Positions 39,535 through 51,736 are shown, counted from the first letter of the stretch. The stretch is DNA of 64,000 bases from Pictodentalium vernedei (GCA_031216915.1 CM062294.1:388545217-388609216), one strand, 5' to 3'. A program made the numbers and translations. The notes: generated by a model not told the origin, from the sequence alone.

Positions 39535-42407
39535 AAGAGGCCCCAGGGGGGCTGAGGGAGCTCACCTGACATAGTCGCCTGAATATCAATCCAGAGAATT
39601 GATTTCAACAAGTTGCATCTGCTACTCCTAAGAAAAGCTTATACCAAATATCCAAAGATTCTGACCAGTGGATCTAAAAAAAAAAGGATTTTTTAAAGAA
39701 AATTCCTCATAGTGAACGAAGTTATAATTCGGGCTCCTGTATATGAACCCAGGGACTTGGCTTTAACAAACTTGAATCTCACCCCCCTAAGGATGCTGCA
39801 CACCAAATATCATTCTGATTGCTGGATCTGAAGAAAAAGATTTTTAAAGAAAATTCCTCATTTTGAACTAAGTCACAATTCGAGCTCCCACAGTGAGTCC
39901 AAATATGGACCTATGGACATGGCTTGAGCAAACTTGAATCTCACCCCCCAAGGATGCTGCATACCAAATATAAAAACATTCCGACTGTTGGATCTGAAGA
40001 AGAAGATTTTTAAAGAAAATTCCACATTTTGAACTAAGTTATAATTCGGGCTACCACAGTGAGCCCACATATGAACCCAGGGACTTGGCTTGAACAAACT
40101 TGAATCTCACCCCCCTAAGCATGGTGCATACCCAATATCAAAAGATTCTGCCTGCTGGATCTTGAGAAGAAGATTTTCAAAGAAATTTGCCTGAAATGCA
40201 CTAAGTTAAAATTTGGGCTCCTATACTGAACCCAAATATAAACCCAGGGGGCCAATTTGAACAAACTTGAATCAGATCCACCCCACAATGTTGCATACCA
40301 AATATTAAAAGATTCTGCCTGCTGGATCTGGAGAAGAAGATTTTTTAAGAAATTTCCGGGAAATGCACAAAGTTCGAATTTGGGCTCCTATACTGAGCCC
40401 AAATATAAACCCAGGGTGCCAATTTGAACAAACTTGAATCAGATCCACCCCACAATGTTGCATACCAAATATTAAAAGATTCTGCCTGCTGGATCTTGAG
40501 AAGAAGATTTTCAAAGAAATTTGCCTGAAATGCACTAAGTTAAAATTTGGGCTCCTATACTGAGCCCAAATATAAACCCAGGGGGCCAATTTGAACAAAC
40601 TTGAATCAGATCCACCCCACAATGTTGCATACCCAATGTCAAAAGATTCTGCCTGCTGGATCTTGAGAAGAAGATTTTCAAAGAAATTTGCCTGAAATGC
40701 ACTAAGTTCGAATTCAAGCTTCTATAGTGAGCCCAAATATGAACCTAGGGAGCCGATTTGAACAAACTTGAATCAGATCCCCTCCACAATGTTGCACACC
40801 AAATATCAAAAGATTCTGCCTGCTGAATCTGGAGAAGAAGATTTTTTAAGAAATTTGCCTGAAATGCACTAAGTCCGAATTCGAGCTTCTATAGTGAGCC
40901 CAAATATGAATCCAGGGGGCCATTTTGAACAAACTTGAATCAGATCCACCCCTCAATGTTGCATACCAAATATCAAAAGATTTTGCCTGCTGGATCTGGA
41001 GAAGAAGATTTTTTAAGAAATTTGCCTGAAATGCACTAAGTTCGAATTCGAGCTTCTATACTGAGCCCAAATATAAACCCAGGGGGCCGATTTGAACAAA
41101 CTTGAATCAGATCCACCCCACAATGATGCATACCAAATATCAAAAGATTTTGCCTGCTGGATCTGGAGAAGAAGATTTTTGAAAAAATTTGCCTGAAATG
41201 CACTAAGTTCGAATTCAAGCTTCTATACTGAGCCCAAATATAAACCCAGGGGGCCGATTTGAACAAACTTGAATCAGATCCACCCCACAATATTGCATGC
41301 CGAATATCAAAAGATTCTGCCTGCTGGATCTGGAGAAGAAGATTTTTTAAGAAATTTGCCTGAAATGAACTAAGTTCGAATTCGGGCTTCTATAGTGAGC
41401 CCAAATATGAATCCAAGGGGCCAATTTGAACAAACTTGAATCAGATCCAGCCCACAATGTTGCATACCAAATATCAAAAGATTCTGCCTGCTGGATCTGG
41501 AGAAGAAGATTTTTTAAGAAATTTGCCTGAAATGCACTAAGTTCGAAATCGGGCTCCTATACTAAGTCCAAATATGAACCCAGGGGGCCGATTTGAACAA
41601 ACTTGAATCAGATCCACCCTACAATGTTGCATACCAAATATCAAAAGATTCTGCCTGCTGGATCTGGAGAAGAAGATTTTTTAATCTTTTTCCCATTGCC
41701 TACAGTGTTAAAAAGTGCTGACTCAGCACTTTTCCAAAGTCCTGAAAAAAGTACCTTGTGATCAAACCAATAGGGATTTTTTTAACCATTCTATTCTACT
41801 GGATAAAAGTAAGCTTTATACAAAATAAGAATTCTCTGTGCCGTGTAGTTTTGGAGATATGGCAGTTTTAAGGTTTTTCCTATTTTTAGCTCCCGAGGTT
41901 CCCAAGGGGCAATGAGAAAAAAAATTTTTGTATCAATCAACTACTTATGACCCATTATCATCTCATGTCAAATTTGGTTCAAATCGACCTGACGGTTCGG
42001 AAAATAGAAATTTTAGGCGTGGCCAAAATTTTTGCCCCTCCCATAACGAAGGCAAATAATGCCCGACAAACTTCTCTTGAACAAACTTGAGTCTACACCT
42101 CAAAAGGAAGCTGCATACCAAATATCAAGTCTCTGCTATTGCTGGTTCTTGAGAAGAAGATTTTTTAAGAATTGGAGCATTTTTGCCCCATCCCTCTGCT
42201 CAATATGAGCTGAAACCTAATTTGACAAAAAATCAAAATGCCCTTATATAACCCCTACTCACATGAAATTTCATTAATATGCAGCCAGTGGTTTGGGAGA
42301 AAAAGGCCCAAACACCACCTTCACGCCGGACGCCAGATGCCGGACGACGGACGACGGACGAAAAGTGATCAGAATAGCTCACCCTGACTTTCAGTCAGGT
42401 GAGCTAA
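39535..42407 (+). mobile_element. Long 'GCTCACCTGA' element with 13-copy core
   Basis: It starts AAGAGGCCCCAGGGGGGC then GCTCACCTGACATAG. A 167-bp tandem core (39600-41700) is followed by a unique 3' segment, GGACGACGGACGACGGACG (42345-42360) and a terminal hairpin (AGCTCACCCTGACTTTC with AGTCAGGTGAGCT) ending CTAAT. The start motif and the right hairpin arm are inverse copies, giving short terminal inverted motifs. The ends CTAA(T) after a hairpin are Helitron-like. No protein is encoded. Confidence 0.75.
39600..41700 (+). repeat. 167-bp tandem array, about 13 copies
   Basis: AACTTGAAT recurs at 39769, 39931, 40097, 40264, 40431, 40598, 40765, 40932, 41099, 41266, 41433 and 41600. The spacing is exactly 167 bp for the last nine. 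Later units are more alike than earlier ones. Apparent minus-strand frames here (FIFGLSIGAQI and similar) are repeats of the unit, not a gene. Confidence 0.93.
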
Positions 42408-42974
42408 TAAGAATTTTCTGTGCCATGTAGTTTTGGAGATATGGCAGTTTTAAGGTTTTTCCTATTTTTAGCTCCTGAGGTTCCCACGGGGCAATGAGAA
42501 AAAAATTTTTTCCATCAATTAACTACTTATGGCCCATTATTATCTCATATCAAATTTGGTTCAAATCGACCATACGGTTCTGAAAACAGAAATTTTAGGC
42601 GTGGTCAAAATTTTGGCCCCTCCCATAACGAAGGCAAATAATGCCCGACAAACTTCTCTTGAACAAATCTAAGTCTACATCTCAAAAGGAAGCTGCACAC
42701 CTAATATCAAGTCTCTGCTACTGCTGGTTCATGAGAAGATTTTTTAAGATTTAGGCACACATTTTGGGCGTGGCCTTACCAAGGGGCGAGGCAACGTGAT
42801 TTGAACCAAATCAAATTGCGATGTCATAACAAACTATTATCTCAAATATCAATTAAATTGGTTCAACGGTTTGGGAGGAGAAGATGCAAACACCATGTTG
42901 ACAGATGCCAGATAATGGACGACGGACAGTGAGTGATCACTATAGCTCTACTGACTGAAAGTCAGGTGAGCTAA
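42408..42974 (+). repeat. Tandem duplicate of the element's 3' end
   Basis: GAATTTTCTGTGCCATGTAG and onward repeats 41829-42407 with substitutions and small deletions. It ends in its own hairpin (CTACTGACTGAAAGTCAG) and GTGAGCTAA at 42974. The junction lies in ATAAGAATT, shared by both segments. Confidence 0.75.
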
Positions 42975-43430
42975 AAACCCTGAAATTTCGATAAAGGGTA
43001 ATAATTCTGTAAAAAAATATTTTTTCGCAAACTTTATATATGTTGCACATCTCCAAAGCATGTGTAATTATATCCTAAAGTTTCAACTCTCTACATTAGA
43101 AATTGTTTGAGGAGTTGATTACACCATGAAGAATAACACTGGAAATTTTCTATGCTGATAAAGTGCAATAACTGTGACAAAAACATTGAGTCGTCTGACC
43201 TTCTATCGTGGTAATGTGCTAAATGTAGTTTTGCAATGTGTAAAATTTCAGATGCTGTCTTGAAAGGCTTGAGTGTAGTGTATGATACAACTTTGGGATG
43301 GATGGACTGGCTGATGGATAGAAGGAATACTATATACCTCGCATTGGCTACCTGAAAAATGGGTTGTCTGAAAAAGGTTATGGTAAGCTTATTGGGGCTT
43401 ACCATAACTTCTGATTTCTACAGGTTTGAG
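42975..43430 (+). repeat. Right piece of the third tandem-core repeat
   Basis: It resumes with CGATAAAGGGTAATAATTCTG and TTTCGCAAACTTTATATATG, continuing the units interrupted at 39534. The remainder to 43430 is a worn, non-coding unit. Confidence 0.65.
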
Positions 43431-43559
43431 CATTATGTTGCTTTCAAAAACATCTTCCTGGCAGAGGAAAATAAGCATGTACACTTGACAGTACGGCTCA
43501 AGATTTAAAGGGGCAATAAGCTGCCAATATGAAGAAAAATGTGACTAAGGTAACACATG

Positions 43560-43605
43560 CACCCCCCCCCCCCACCCCACCCCCCCCCACCCCCCCACCC
43601 CCATC
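43560..43605. repeat. C-rich low-complexity tract
   Basis: Runs of 6-10 C broken by single A. Likely length-variable. Confidence 0.9.
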
Positions 43606-43639
43606 TTGGACCTGGCTGTGGTGTGGAACACATCCACTC

Positions 43640-44062
43640 GTTGTACTTTATAATTGAGCGAAGTTAGATGATTGTAGCCCTAATAGTTTTGGAGTTATGC
43701 TTGAGACACGATTTGTGACCCTGAACATATGAAGGTCAATTGTGACCTTCACCTTGCAGATGCGGCAGAAACTATTACACGCAACACACCTTCTGACTGT
43801 CCTTAACATTCGTAAAAAGTTTAACAATTGTACTATGATTCGTTTCTGAGTTATGGCTGTGACACGAATATTGACTGATTTTTGGTGTGACCTTGAAATG
43901 TGACCTTGACCTTGAAGGTATGAACCCAGCTATGGTCTATGTCACATTCTCCCACAGTCCTTTATAATTGTGCAAAGTTTAATGACTGTGGCCCTGACAG
44001 TTTTCGAGTTATTGGCTCGGACACACACACACGGACACAGAGACAGACACATGCAAACTTCA
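43640..44062 (+). repeat. Worn tandem-core repeat with AC microsatellite
   Basis: Units contain GTGACCTTGACCTTGAAGG, AAGTTTAACAATTGTACTAT and GAGTTATGGCTGTGACACG. They end with (AC)n/GACAGAGACAGACAC (44020-44051). This is the layout of the other tandem-core elements, though no clear terminal hairpin was seen. Confidence 0.55.
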
Positions 44063-44088
44063 ATCACTATAGGCCACCCGACGTAATT

Positions 44089-44119
44089 TGGTGGGGGGGG
44101 GGGGAGGGGGGGGGGGGGT
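44089..44119. repeat. Poly-G tract
   Basis: About 28 G broken by a single A and TT. Potential G-quadruplex former, and a likely assembly trouble spot. Confidence 0.85.
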
Positions 44120-44315
44120 TGGCATAAAAAAAAAAATTGACTTTCAGATTTGCATGTATGTGAAAGAGTATGTAAAAGAAAACATTGCAAGCAAAATGTA
44201 AGACATCAGAAGGAACGCAAATTTACTTAACTCTGTAATTACAAAGCTCTAATGCAGACAAAATTTCAGAAAACACAACATTGTGAACATAACAAGAAGG
44301 ACGCCAATGCCCTAT

Positions 44316-46306
44316 AGCTCACCAACATTCCTCCTTGATAGTAACTTTGGCAAACACAAGAACTGTATCAAACAGGCTCATAACATGCGACAAAGCTTAC
44401 CTAAACACAACCTCGTAAAAGTAAAACACAGAAACTGACATAAACACTAAGTGAAACATGAAATTCTGAGCGAAACAGAAAACTAAACGCAAATAAAAAT
44501 GTCAAGAAAAATGTTTAAAATGCAGGGTATGAGGGGTTAATCATGGAACAATGATACTGAGGAACATGTATGATGAATATAAGTGCCATGGGAAGAGAAG
44601 GAGCACAGCAGCTGACCTAAACACTAAGTTAAACATGAAATTCAGAGCTAAACAGAAAACTAAACGCAACTATAAATGTCAAGAAAAATGTTTAAAATGC
44701 AGTGTATGAGGGGTTAATCATGGAACAATGATACTGAGGAACATGTATGATGAATATAAGTGCCATGGGAAGAGAAGGAGCACAGCAGCTGACCTAAACA
44801 TTTAGTTAAACATGAAATTCTGAGCTAAACAGAAAACTAAATGCAACTAAAAATGTGAAGAAAAACGTTTAAAATACAGGGTATGAGGGGTTAATCATGG
44901 AACAATGATACTGAGGAACATGTATAATGAATATAAGTGCAATGGGAAGAGAAGGAGCACAGCAGCTGACCTAAACACTAAGTTAAACATGAAATTCCGA
45001 GCTAAACAGAAAACTAAACGCAACTAAAAATGTCAAGAAAAATGATTAAAATGCAGGGTATGAGGGGTTAATCATGGAACAATGATACTGAGGAACATGT
45101 ATGATGAATATAAGTGCCATGGGAAGAGAAGGAGCACAGCAGCTGACCTAAACACTAAGTTAAACAAGAAATTCTGAGCTAAACAGAAAACTAAACGCAA
45201 CTAAAAATGTCAAGAAAAATGTTTAAAATGCAGGGTATGAGGGGTTAATCATGGAACAATGATACTGAGGAACATGTATGATGAATATAAGTGCCATTGG
45301 AGAGAAGGAGCACAGCAGCTGACCTAAACACTTAGTTAAACATGAAATTCTGAGCTAAACAGAAAAATAAACGCAACTAAAAATGTCAAGAAAAATGTTT
45401 AAAATGCAGGGTATGAGGGGTTAATCATGGAACAATGATACTGAGGAACATGTATGATGAATATAAGTGCCATGGGAAGAGAAGGAGCACAGCAGCTGAC
45501 CTAAACACTAAGTTAAACATGAAATTCTGAGCTAAACAGAAAACTAAACGCAACTAAAAATGTCAAGAAAAATGTTTAAAACGCAGGGTATGAGGGGTTA
45601 ATCATGGAACAATGATACTGAGGAACATGTATGATGAATATAAGTGCCATGGGAAGAGAAGGAGCACAGCAGCTGACCTAAACACTTAGTTAAACATGAA
45701 ATTCTGAGCTAAACAGAAAACTAAATGCAACTAAAAATGTCAAGAAAAATGTTTAAAATGCAGGGTATGAGGGGTTAATCATGGAACAATGATACTGAGG
45801 AACATGTATAATGAATGTAAGTGCCATGGGAAGAGAAGGAGCACAGCAGCTGACCTAAACACTAAGTTAAACATGAAATTCCGAGCTAAACAGAAAACTA
45901 AACGCAACTAAAAATGTCAAGAAAAATGTTTAAAATGCAGGGTATGAGGGGTTAATCATGGAACAATGATACTGAGGAACATGTATGATGAATATAAGTG
46001 CCATGGGAAGAGAAGGAGCACAGCAGCTGACCTAAACACTTAGTTAAACATGAAATTCTGAGCTAAACAGAAAACTAAACACAACAAAAAATGTCAAGAA
46101 AAATGTTTAAAATGCAGGGTATGAGGGGTTAAATCATGGTAGAATGATAATCCTATAGCAGCATTATAAAGGCCATGATATGGAAATAGGGCGAATAAGT
46201 GAGCAAAACAGAAGCTTTAACGTTATTGGACACGTACGCCAACACCAACGCTGACACCGACTGATCGAGCCATGCCATAAGCTCACACAACTAAAGTTGG
46301 TGAGCT
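44316..46306 (+). mobile_element. Tandem-core element, 'AGCTCACCAAC' family
   Basis: The left end AGCTCACCAAC (44316) and right end GTTGGTGAGCT (to 46304) are inverse copies. The right end forms a hairpin with AGCTCACACAAC. The interior is a highly uniform 177-bp array. The end GTGAGCTAA is shared with the 'GCTCACCTGA' family, which suggests a common terminal recognition sequence. Confidence 0.75.
44433..46140 (+). repeat. 177-bp tandem array, about ten near-identical copies
   Basis: GAGGGGTTAATCATGG starts at 44531, 44708, 44885, 45062, 45239, 45415, 45592, 45769, 45946 and 46123, a period of 177 bp (one of 176). Units differ by only a few bases by eye. Variants such as CACTTAG/CACTAAG and ATAATG/ATGATG recur in several units, hinting at higher-order turnover. 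Confidence 0.95.
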
Positions 46307-46800
46307 AAAAACCCAAACTTTACTGGATAAAAGGTTAATTGATATAGATTAACCCTTTAAACAATGAAACACTGCACATAGGGATTGTAAATGACAAAAG
46401 TGTGTGAGCTGATCACAACTTTCTCAGTCAAGCATTACAGAATTATGGCTCCAGACGGACAAATACAGCCTGTGAGAGAATTAAGTTATCCCATTCATGT
46501 GACCTTGACCTTTTTTCACTCGAGCATGGTGTTGCTGTGCAAAAGACCTACCATTGACCCTTGTGAAAAGTTTAAATCCAAAGCATTATAGAGTTATGGC
46601 TCTGGCCTGCAAATAAAGTTGGGCAGATGGATGGACAGATGGATGAATGGAAGGACAGATGGGTGGATGGATAGACTGGCAGATGGATGGATAGATGGAG
46701 AGGCAGGCTGATGGACAGATGGTTCGATGGATGGATAGATGGACTAATAGATGGGCAGATATGTGGCTATCAATTGTGTGGCTATAAGTATACTATTCAA
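46307..46800 (+). repeat. Worn repeat with (GATG)n microsatellite
   Basis: Scraps include a MITE-like end (TTAACCCTTTAAACAATG, 46350) and AAGCATTATAGAGTTATGGC units. A degenerate GATGGATGGACAGATG tract runs over 46625-46760 and ends near ATGTGGCTATCAATTGTG, which recurs at 56335-56350. Boundaries are unclear. Confidence 0.5.
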
Positions 46801-47082
46801 ATGCAGGGTATATCCAAAGTAATGTTGATATTTTCAGAAAATGGTATTGGATACACGTGATTGGACACATCGATATCTTACCAAGTTTAGTGTGGATCAT
46901 GAATGTCATTGGCCCACAAAAACTTTGTGCAGGTTTTTCGACTGAGCGCCGCATTAATGTCTGTGGGGTATGTTTTGAAATTTTTATTTGTAGTAAACGG
47001 GCTTTTTCGGAGCTCTCATCGTTCTTTTCTTGGTATAAACTTGTTCCTCAACAGTGTCTTGTCAAAACGTAACTTTTGAGGT

Positions 47083-48056
47083 ATGCGAAGACAGACACGT
47101 GATGAACATTTATATGCCGTTGGCATGTAGGAAGCTGGCAACAGAAAAACTGCAGTGGCTCAAATTCTCAATGTTACTCAATCGATGATTAGTAGGTTGT
47201 CACGCAACCATCTGTCAGGCAATGTTGATGACAGATGTTGGTCAGGTCATCCAAGGGTGACAACTGCTAACCAGGATCATTTCATCCGAACCACAGCATT
47301 ACGTAACCGCCATCAAAGTGCCTCAGAAATTGGACAGCACCTGCACCGAGCGAGGGCGAGTCAGTGGTTAGACTATCCGAAATCACCTACACAGATGGAA
47401 TTTGTATGCTCAACAACCTCGAATAATTCCACATTTGACTGGACGTCACATTGCAGAAAGGTGTAATTGGTGTGGAGCAAAACAGCACTGTGACAATCAT
47501 CGGTGGAGCAACTTCATGTTTTTCGATGAATCAAGGTTCACTCTTGACTTCCACGACAGGTGAAACAGAGTGTGGCAGCGGCAGAACGAACAATACCATG
47601 ATGTAACCATTAAGCAGCACAATCATTTTGTTGGAGGATCGGTTATGGTGTTGGGAGGCATAAGCATGACAAGAGACAAGAAGAACAGCATTACATGTCA
47701 TCCAAGGGCATGTGAAAGGGCAGTACTACCGTGACAACATGTTAGCAGCTCATGCGGTGGCATTTGCACAATGTCACAGCCATCGATTCATTTTCCAAGA
47801 TGACAATTCAAGAGCACACAAGGCCCGAGCCACCACTGAGTTCCTCCAGGAGCAGAACATCAATACACTGCCTTGCCCAGCACTAAGTCCAGACCTGTCA
47901 CCAATCGAGCATGTCCAGGTTATGCTTGGCAGGCACCTACAACACCACCAACAGCCCCCTACCAATGTCCAGGAACTCACCGCTGCACTGCAGAAAGAAT
48001 GGAATAAAATCAGTCAAGCTGATATTGGACATTTGATGAGGAGTATTCCATGTTAG
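47083..48056 (+). pseudogene. Tc1/mariner-type transposase, inactivated
   Basis: The ATG at 47083 opens MRRQTRDEHLYAVGM and is stopped by TAG at 47128. It resumes with a helix-turn-helix segment (AVAQILNVTQSMISRLSRN). The catalytic region survives in pieces: FFDESRFTLD (first Asp), FQDDNSRAHKA (second Asp) and LSPDLSPIEHV (Glu). Thirty-four residues lie between the second Asp and the Glu, so it is of DD34E type. A TGA follows FHDR, and frame changes occur near 47360 and 47690. Tc1-type enzymes cut and paste DNA at TA sites. Terminal inverted repeats were not identified. Confidence 0.85.
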
Positions 48057-48872
48057 ATCCATGCTTGTCTCGCGAACCAAGGAGGATTTACAAGGTATTG
48101 AGGTCTTGGGCTAAATGTGGTAAATTCTCTGACCCTCCATGTCTTCTATAGCCCTCTGCGTGGAATGTGTGCTTGTAAGACACCCAACTATCGCTGAAAT
48201 CATTCACCAGATGTCACAGTGCAATGCCTCAACTGTCTTTTTGATGAAAATATAAATATACTAGCAGGTAATACCCGGTGTTGCACGGGAGAAAATGGTT
48301 ACAGTACAGTCGCTGTGGGCAATCACTTTTCCACATGTCCACAGTGGGCGCCCACTGATTTTCCACAGAAATCAGTTTGATACCAATTTCTGTGGACTTC
48401 TGTGGGCATGTAGTTATGTGGGCAAAAGCCTGTGGACTTCTGTGGAAAAGATTACTGAATGATGATAATGCCAGACGGCAGTGTCCACATAATTAATCCG
48501 AAACACGTCTGCCCACAGAAATGTAACTGGAAGTAATTTTTAACACGTCTTGATAGAATATGACTCTGATTAAAAATATTTATTTCTTCATCATTTCAAT
48601 TTGCAAGCACAGATATATGGTCATTTTTGTATTTACAAAAAGGAAAAAATTGATAGCTTGTTAAAATTACGTCACATTTTCTCAATCTGAAAAGTGAATA
48701 GCACAACCCACACTGTGAAAACAAGACATACAGTGACAAACCCATGTTGATTGCGAACGAGTGCTTTGAAAAACATGTGTACAAAACGAAAACTAGAGTG
48801 ATGTCAAGCATGCAGCCCGACTTTCCCAGGAATGGCAATGCTTAGACGCAAAATAGTCAGAGCCATTTTTTG

Positions 48873-49114
48873 TTAACAGTTTACCTAACAAAACTGCCAT
48901 ATCTGCACTCGTGATATGCAAAATTTGCCATTCAAATTTTATTTTTTCATTTCTCTACTTCAAAACATACCTCATGACCTATTAATGGAACAAACTTGAT
49001 GAGCTTGTTCCAATAAGGACTAATAAGCCATGGTTAGAAGTAAAAAATGAAAAAATCAGATGTTTCAGAAAAATAATTTGTACTGTTGGCTTCAACTTGT
49101 GTAAGGTAAAGGAT
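48873..49114. mobile_element. Worn palindromic TTAA MITE
   Basis: TTAACAGTTTACC at the left, GGTAAAGGAT at the right and a recognisable central palindrome (TGGAACAAACTTGATGAGCTTGTTCCA type) mark an old copy of the 8137 family. Confidence 0.6.
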
Positions 49115-49229
49115 AAAAGATGCAGTACAAAAGCAATGTTGGACTATATGAGTCAATTTTCTTTATTGCATGTAATGACTCCCAAACCTTCAAAATGCAT
49201 TTTGTGAATAATTGCCTAAGTGACATGTT

Positions 49230-49230
<1 letters not shown>

Positions 49231-49279
<49 letters not shown>

Positions 49280-49296
49280 GGGGGGGGGAGGGGGGA
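49231..49296. repeat. (GT)n followed by poly-G
   Basis: About 13 GT units then about 30 G with one A. The array here is probably unstable in length. Confidence 0.9.
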
Positions 49297-49299
49297 GTT

Positions 49300-50430
49300 G
49301 TGGAACCTATATTCAAACCTGGCCTGTATTACTAGCTGGAAAATACACATATCAACTTCAGTTGAAATCAAATAGTCCAAACTGGAGTTATCAGTTGGAA
49401 ACCAATTGTTCACAGACAGATGGATGGACCGACAGATGGATGGACGAAAGTCATGACAATAGTCCTGACTATAAACAGTCAGGCTAAAAATGCATTTTGT
49501 ACCAAAGAAAAAATATTGCATGAATGGCCCTGGGTGAGGAGGAGGTGGGGTGGGGGAGAGTGGGGGTGTGTCAGGGGGAGTCCATTTTTTTTTCCATGTG
49601 GTCAGTCTAAATGCTTCAGAATGCATTTTGAGCAGAGAAAAAAAAATACCTAACTGGCACCATGGGGGTGGGAGTGGGGGTGTGTGGGGGTGGGGGTTAG
49701 TGGGGGGGGGGTCTCTGGGGTGGGGGATGGGGGTGTTTGTCTGGGTTTTTAACCACAAACTTTAACCAAAACTGTAAAAAAGCATTTTTGACGAAAGAAA
49801 AAAAAGGTGCCTAGTTGCCTCCCCCCCAGGGGGTGGGGGGTTACATGAGTTTAAAAAAAGGATCTACATGTAGTGACTGTAAATAGTTCAAAATGCATAT
49901 TCGAGGAAAGAAAAAAAAAATGCCTAATTGGGGGGAGGTGGTGGGGGTGGGGGTGGGGGGGATTTGGATTGGGGGGGGGGGTGATAATTTCTGTCTGGAT
50001 TTTTAACCACAAACTTTAACCAAAACTGTAAAAAAGCATTTTTGACAAAAGGAAAAAAAGGTTCTGCAGTAGTGACTGTAAAAAATGCATATTGGGGGAA
50101 ATAAAAAAAAAATGCCTAATTTGGGGTAGGGTGGGGGGGGGGGGGGGGCGGTGGTGTTTGTCTGGGTTTTTAACCAAAACTGTAAACCAGCATTTTTGAC
50201 GAAAGAAAAAAAAAGTGCCTAATTGGCCCCCGGGATGGGGTGGGGTGGGGTGGGTGGGGGAGGGAGGGAGAGGGAGATGGGGGGGGGGGTAAGTTTAAAA
50301 AAAGGTTCCACATGTAGTGAATGTAAATAGTTCAAAATGCATATTGGAGAAAAAAGGGAAAAAAAGCCTAATTGGGGGTGGGGGGGGGGGGAGGTAGGGG
50401 GTGGTGGTGTTTGTCTGGGTTTTTAACCAC
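49300..50430 (+). repeat. G-run-rich tandem region
   Basis: Blocks of AAAATGCCTAATTGGGGG, long G runs (many of 5-12 G) and TTTTTAACCACAAACTTTAA / ACCAAAACTGTAAAAAAGCA recur about four times between 49500 and 50430. At 49416-49492 a GATGGACCGACAGATGG microsatellite and hairpin (TCCTGACTATAAACAGTCAGG) mark the end of a tandem-core element. Long minus-strand proline-rich frames here are translations of the G runs. Confidence 0.7.
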
Positions 50431-50439
50431 AAACTTGAA

Positions 50440-51727
50440 GTCATCCTACCAAGCTACAATGAAATCCCTTTATAATTTTGGCCTGTGGAATATTCTAAAG
50501 GTTTTCGGGCTTTGGGCCTCTGTTGCCATCACAGTTGCCCAAAAGGGGACGTTCTCATCTAGACATTATATGAAGTCAACCTATCAAGTTACAATGAAAT
50601 CCCTCCGTAAATATGACCTATAGACTGTGCTAAAGGTTTTCGGGCTTCGGGCCCCTGTTGCTGTCACAGTTGCCCAAAAGAGGATGTTCTCATCTAGACA
50701 TTATATGAAGTCAACCTATCAAATTACAATGAAATCCCTTCATAAATATGACGTGTAGACTGTGCTAAAGGTTTTTGGGCTTCGGGCTCGGGCAGCCATC
50801 ATGGTGGAATAATCGCAACCAGAAGGGGACATTCTCATCTGGGCATCATGTGGATTGATCCTCCAAAGTTACAATGAAATCCCTTCATAAATATGACCTG
50901 TAGACTGTGCTGAAGGGTTTCGGGCTTCGGGCACCTGTAGCCATCACAGTTACCCAATCACGTCCAAAAGGGGACTTGCTCATGTAGAAATTATATGAAG
51001 TCAACCTATCAAGTTACAATGAAATCCCTCCATAAATATGACCTGTAGACTGTGCTAAAGGTTTTCGGGTTTTGGGCTCGGGCAGTCGTCACGGTTGATA
51101 GATCACACCCAAATGGGGAAATTCTCATGTAGACATCATACGGAGTCATCGTATCAAGTTACAATGAAATCCGTCCATATTAAACATGACCTGCAGACTG
51201 TGCTAAAAGTTTTTGGGTTTCGGGCTTGGGCAGCCATCACGGTTGACAAATCATGCCCAAACGGAGACGTTCTCATCTAGGCATTATACAGAGGCATTCT
51301 ATGAAGTTGCAATGAAATCCCTTCATAAATACGACTTGTAGACTGTACTAATGGTTTTCGGGTTTTGGGCTCGGGCAGCCATCTTACTGACCGATCAAGA
51401 CCAAAAGGGGACGTTCTCATGTAGACATGACCTAACACCTGCATATGAAATTTTGTGACGATCAGACAAGAATTACCGGGTATAACCTGTACTTGAAGGT
51501 TGAATAAAAAACTTTAACCACAAACTTTAACCAAAACTCCAAATATCAACTAAACAGGGGAGAAAAAAAAAAAAAAAAAAAAAAAAACCCACTTGAACCT
51601 TCAGTAAAAAATACTTTAACCACAAACTTTAACCAAAACTCTAAAAGTTAACAGACGGACAGATGGACAGACGGACAGACGGATGGACAAAAGTCATTAC
51701 TATAGCCCTCACTGTAAACAGTCGGGC
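50440..51727 (+). mobile_element. Pearl/HINE-like element with 135-148 bp core
   Basis: ACAATGAAATCC recurs at 50456, 50591, 50726, 50871, 51016 and 51161, with a variant near 51309. Units contain TGACCTGTAGACTGTGCTAA and GTTTTCGGGCTTCGGGC. A poly-A run (51559-51586), GACGGACAGACGGACAGACG (51652-51687) and a hairpin (GCCCTCACTGTAAACAGTCGGGC, 51704-51726) follow. Confidence 0.8.
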
Positions 51728-51736
51728 CAAAAATAG

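Noticed and set aside
40305-41290. Minus-strand repetitive 'protein' with FIFGLSIGAQI-like repeats
   Set aside because: It is the translation of the 167-bp tandem unit. Other units in the same frame have stops, and no start or domain is shared.
39600-46140. CRISPR-like arrays
   Set aside because: The units are contiguous 167-177 bp repeats without unique spacers, in eukaryotic DNA.
49216-49758. Proline-rich 180-codon minus-strand protein
   Set aside because: It is made of poly-G/poly-C tracts and GT repeats read as Pro and His-Thr.
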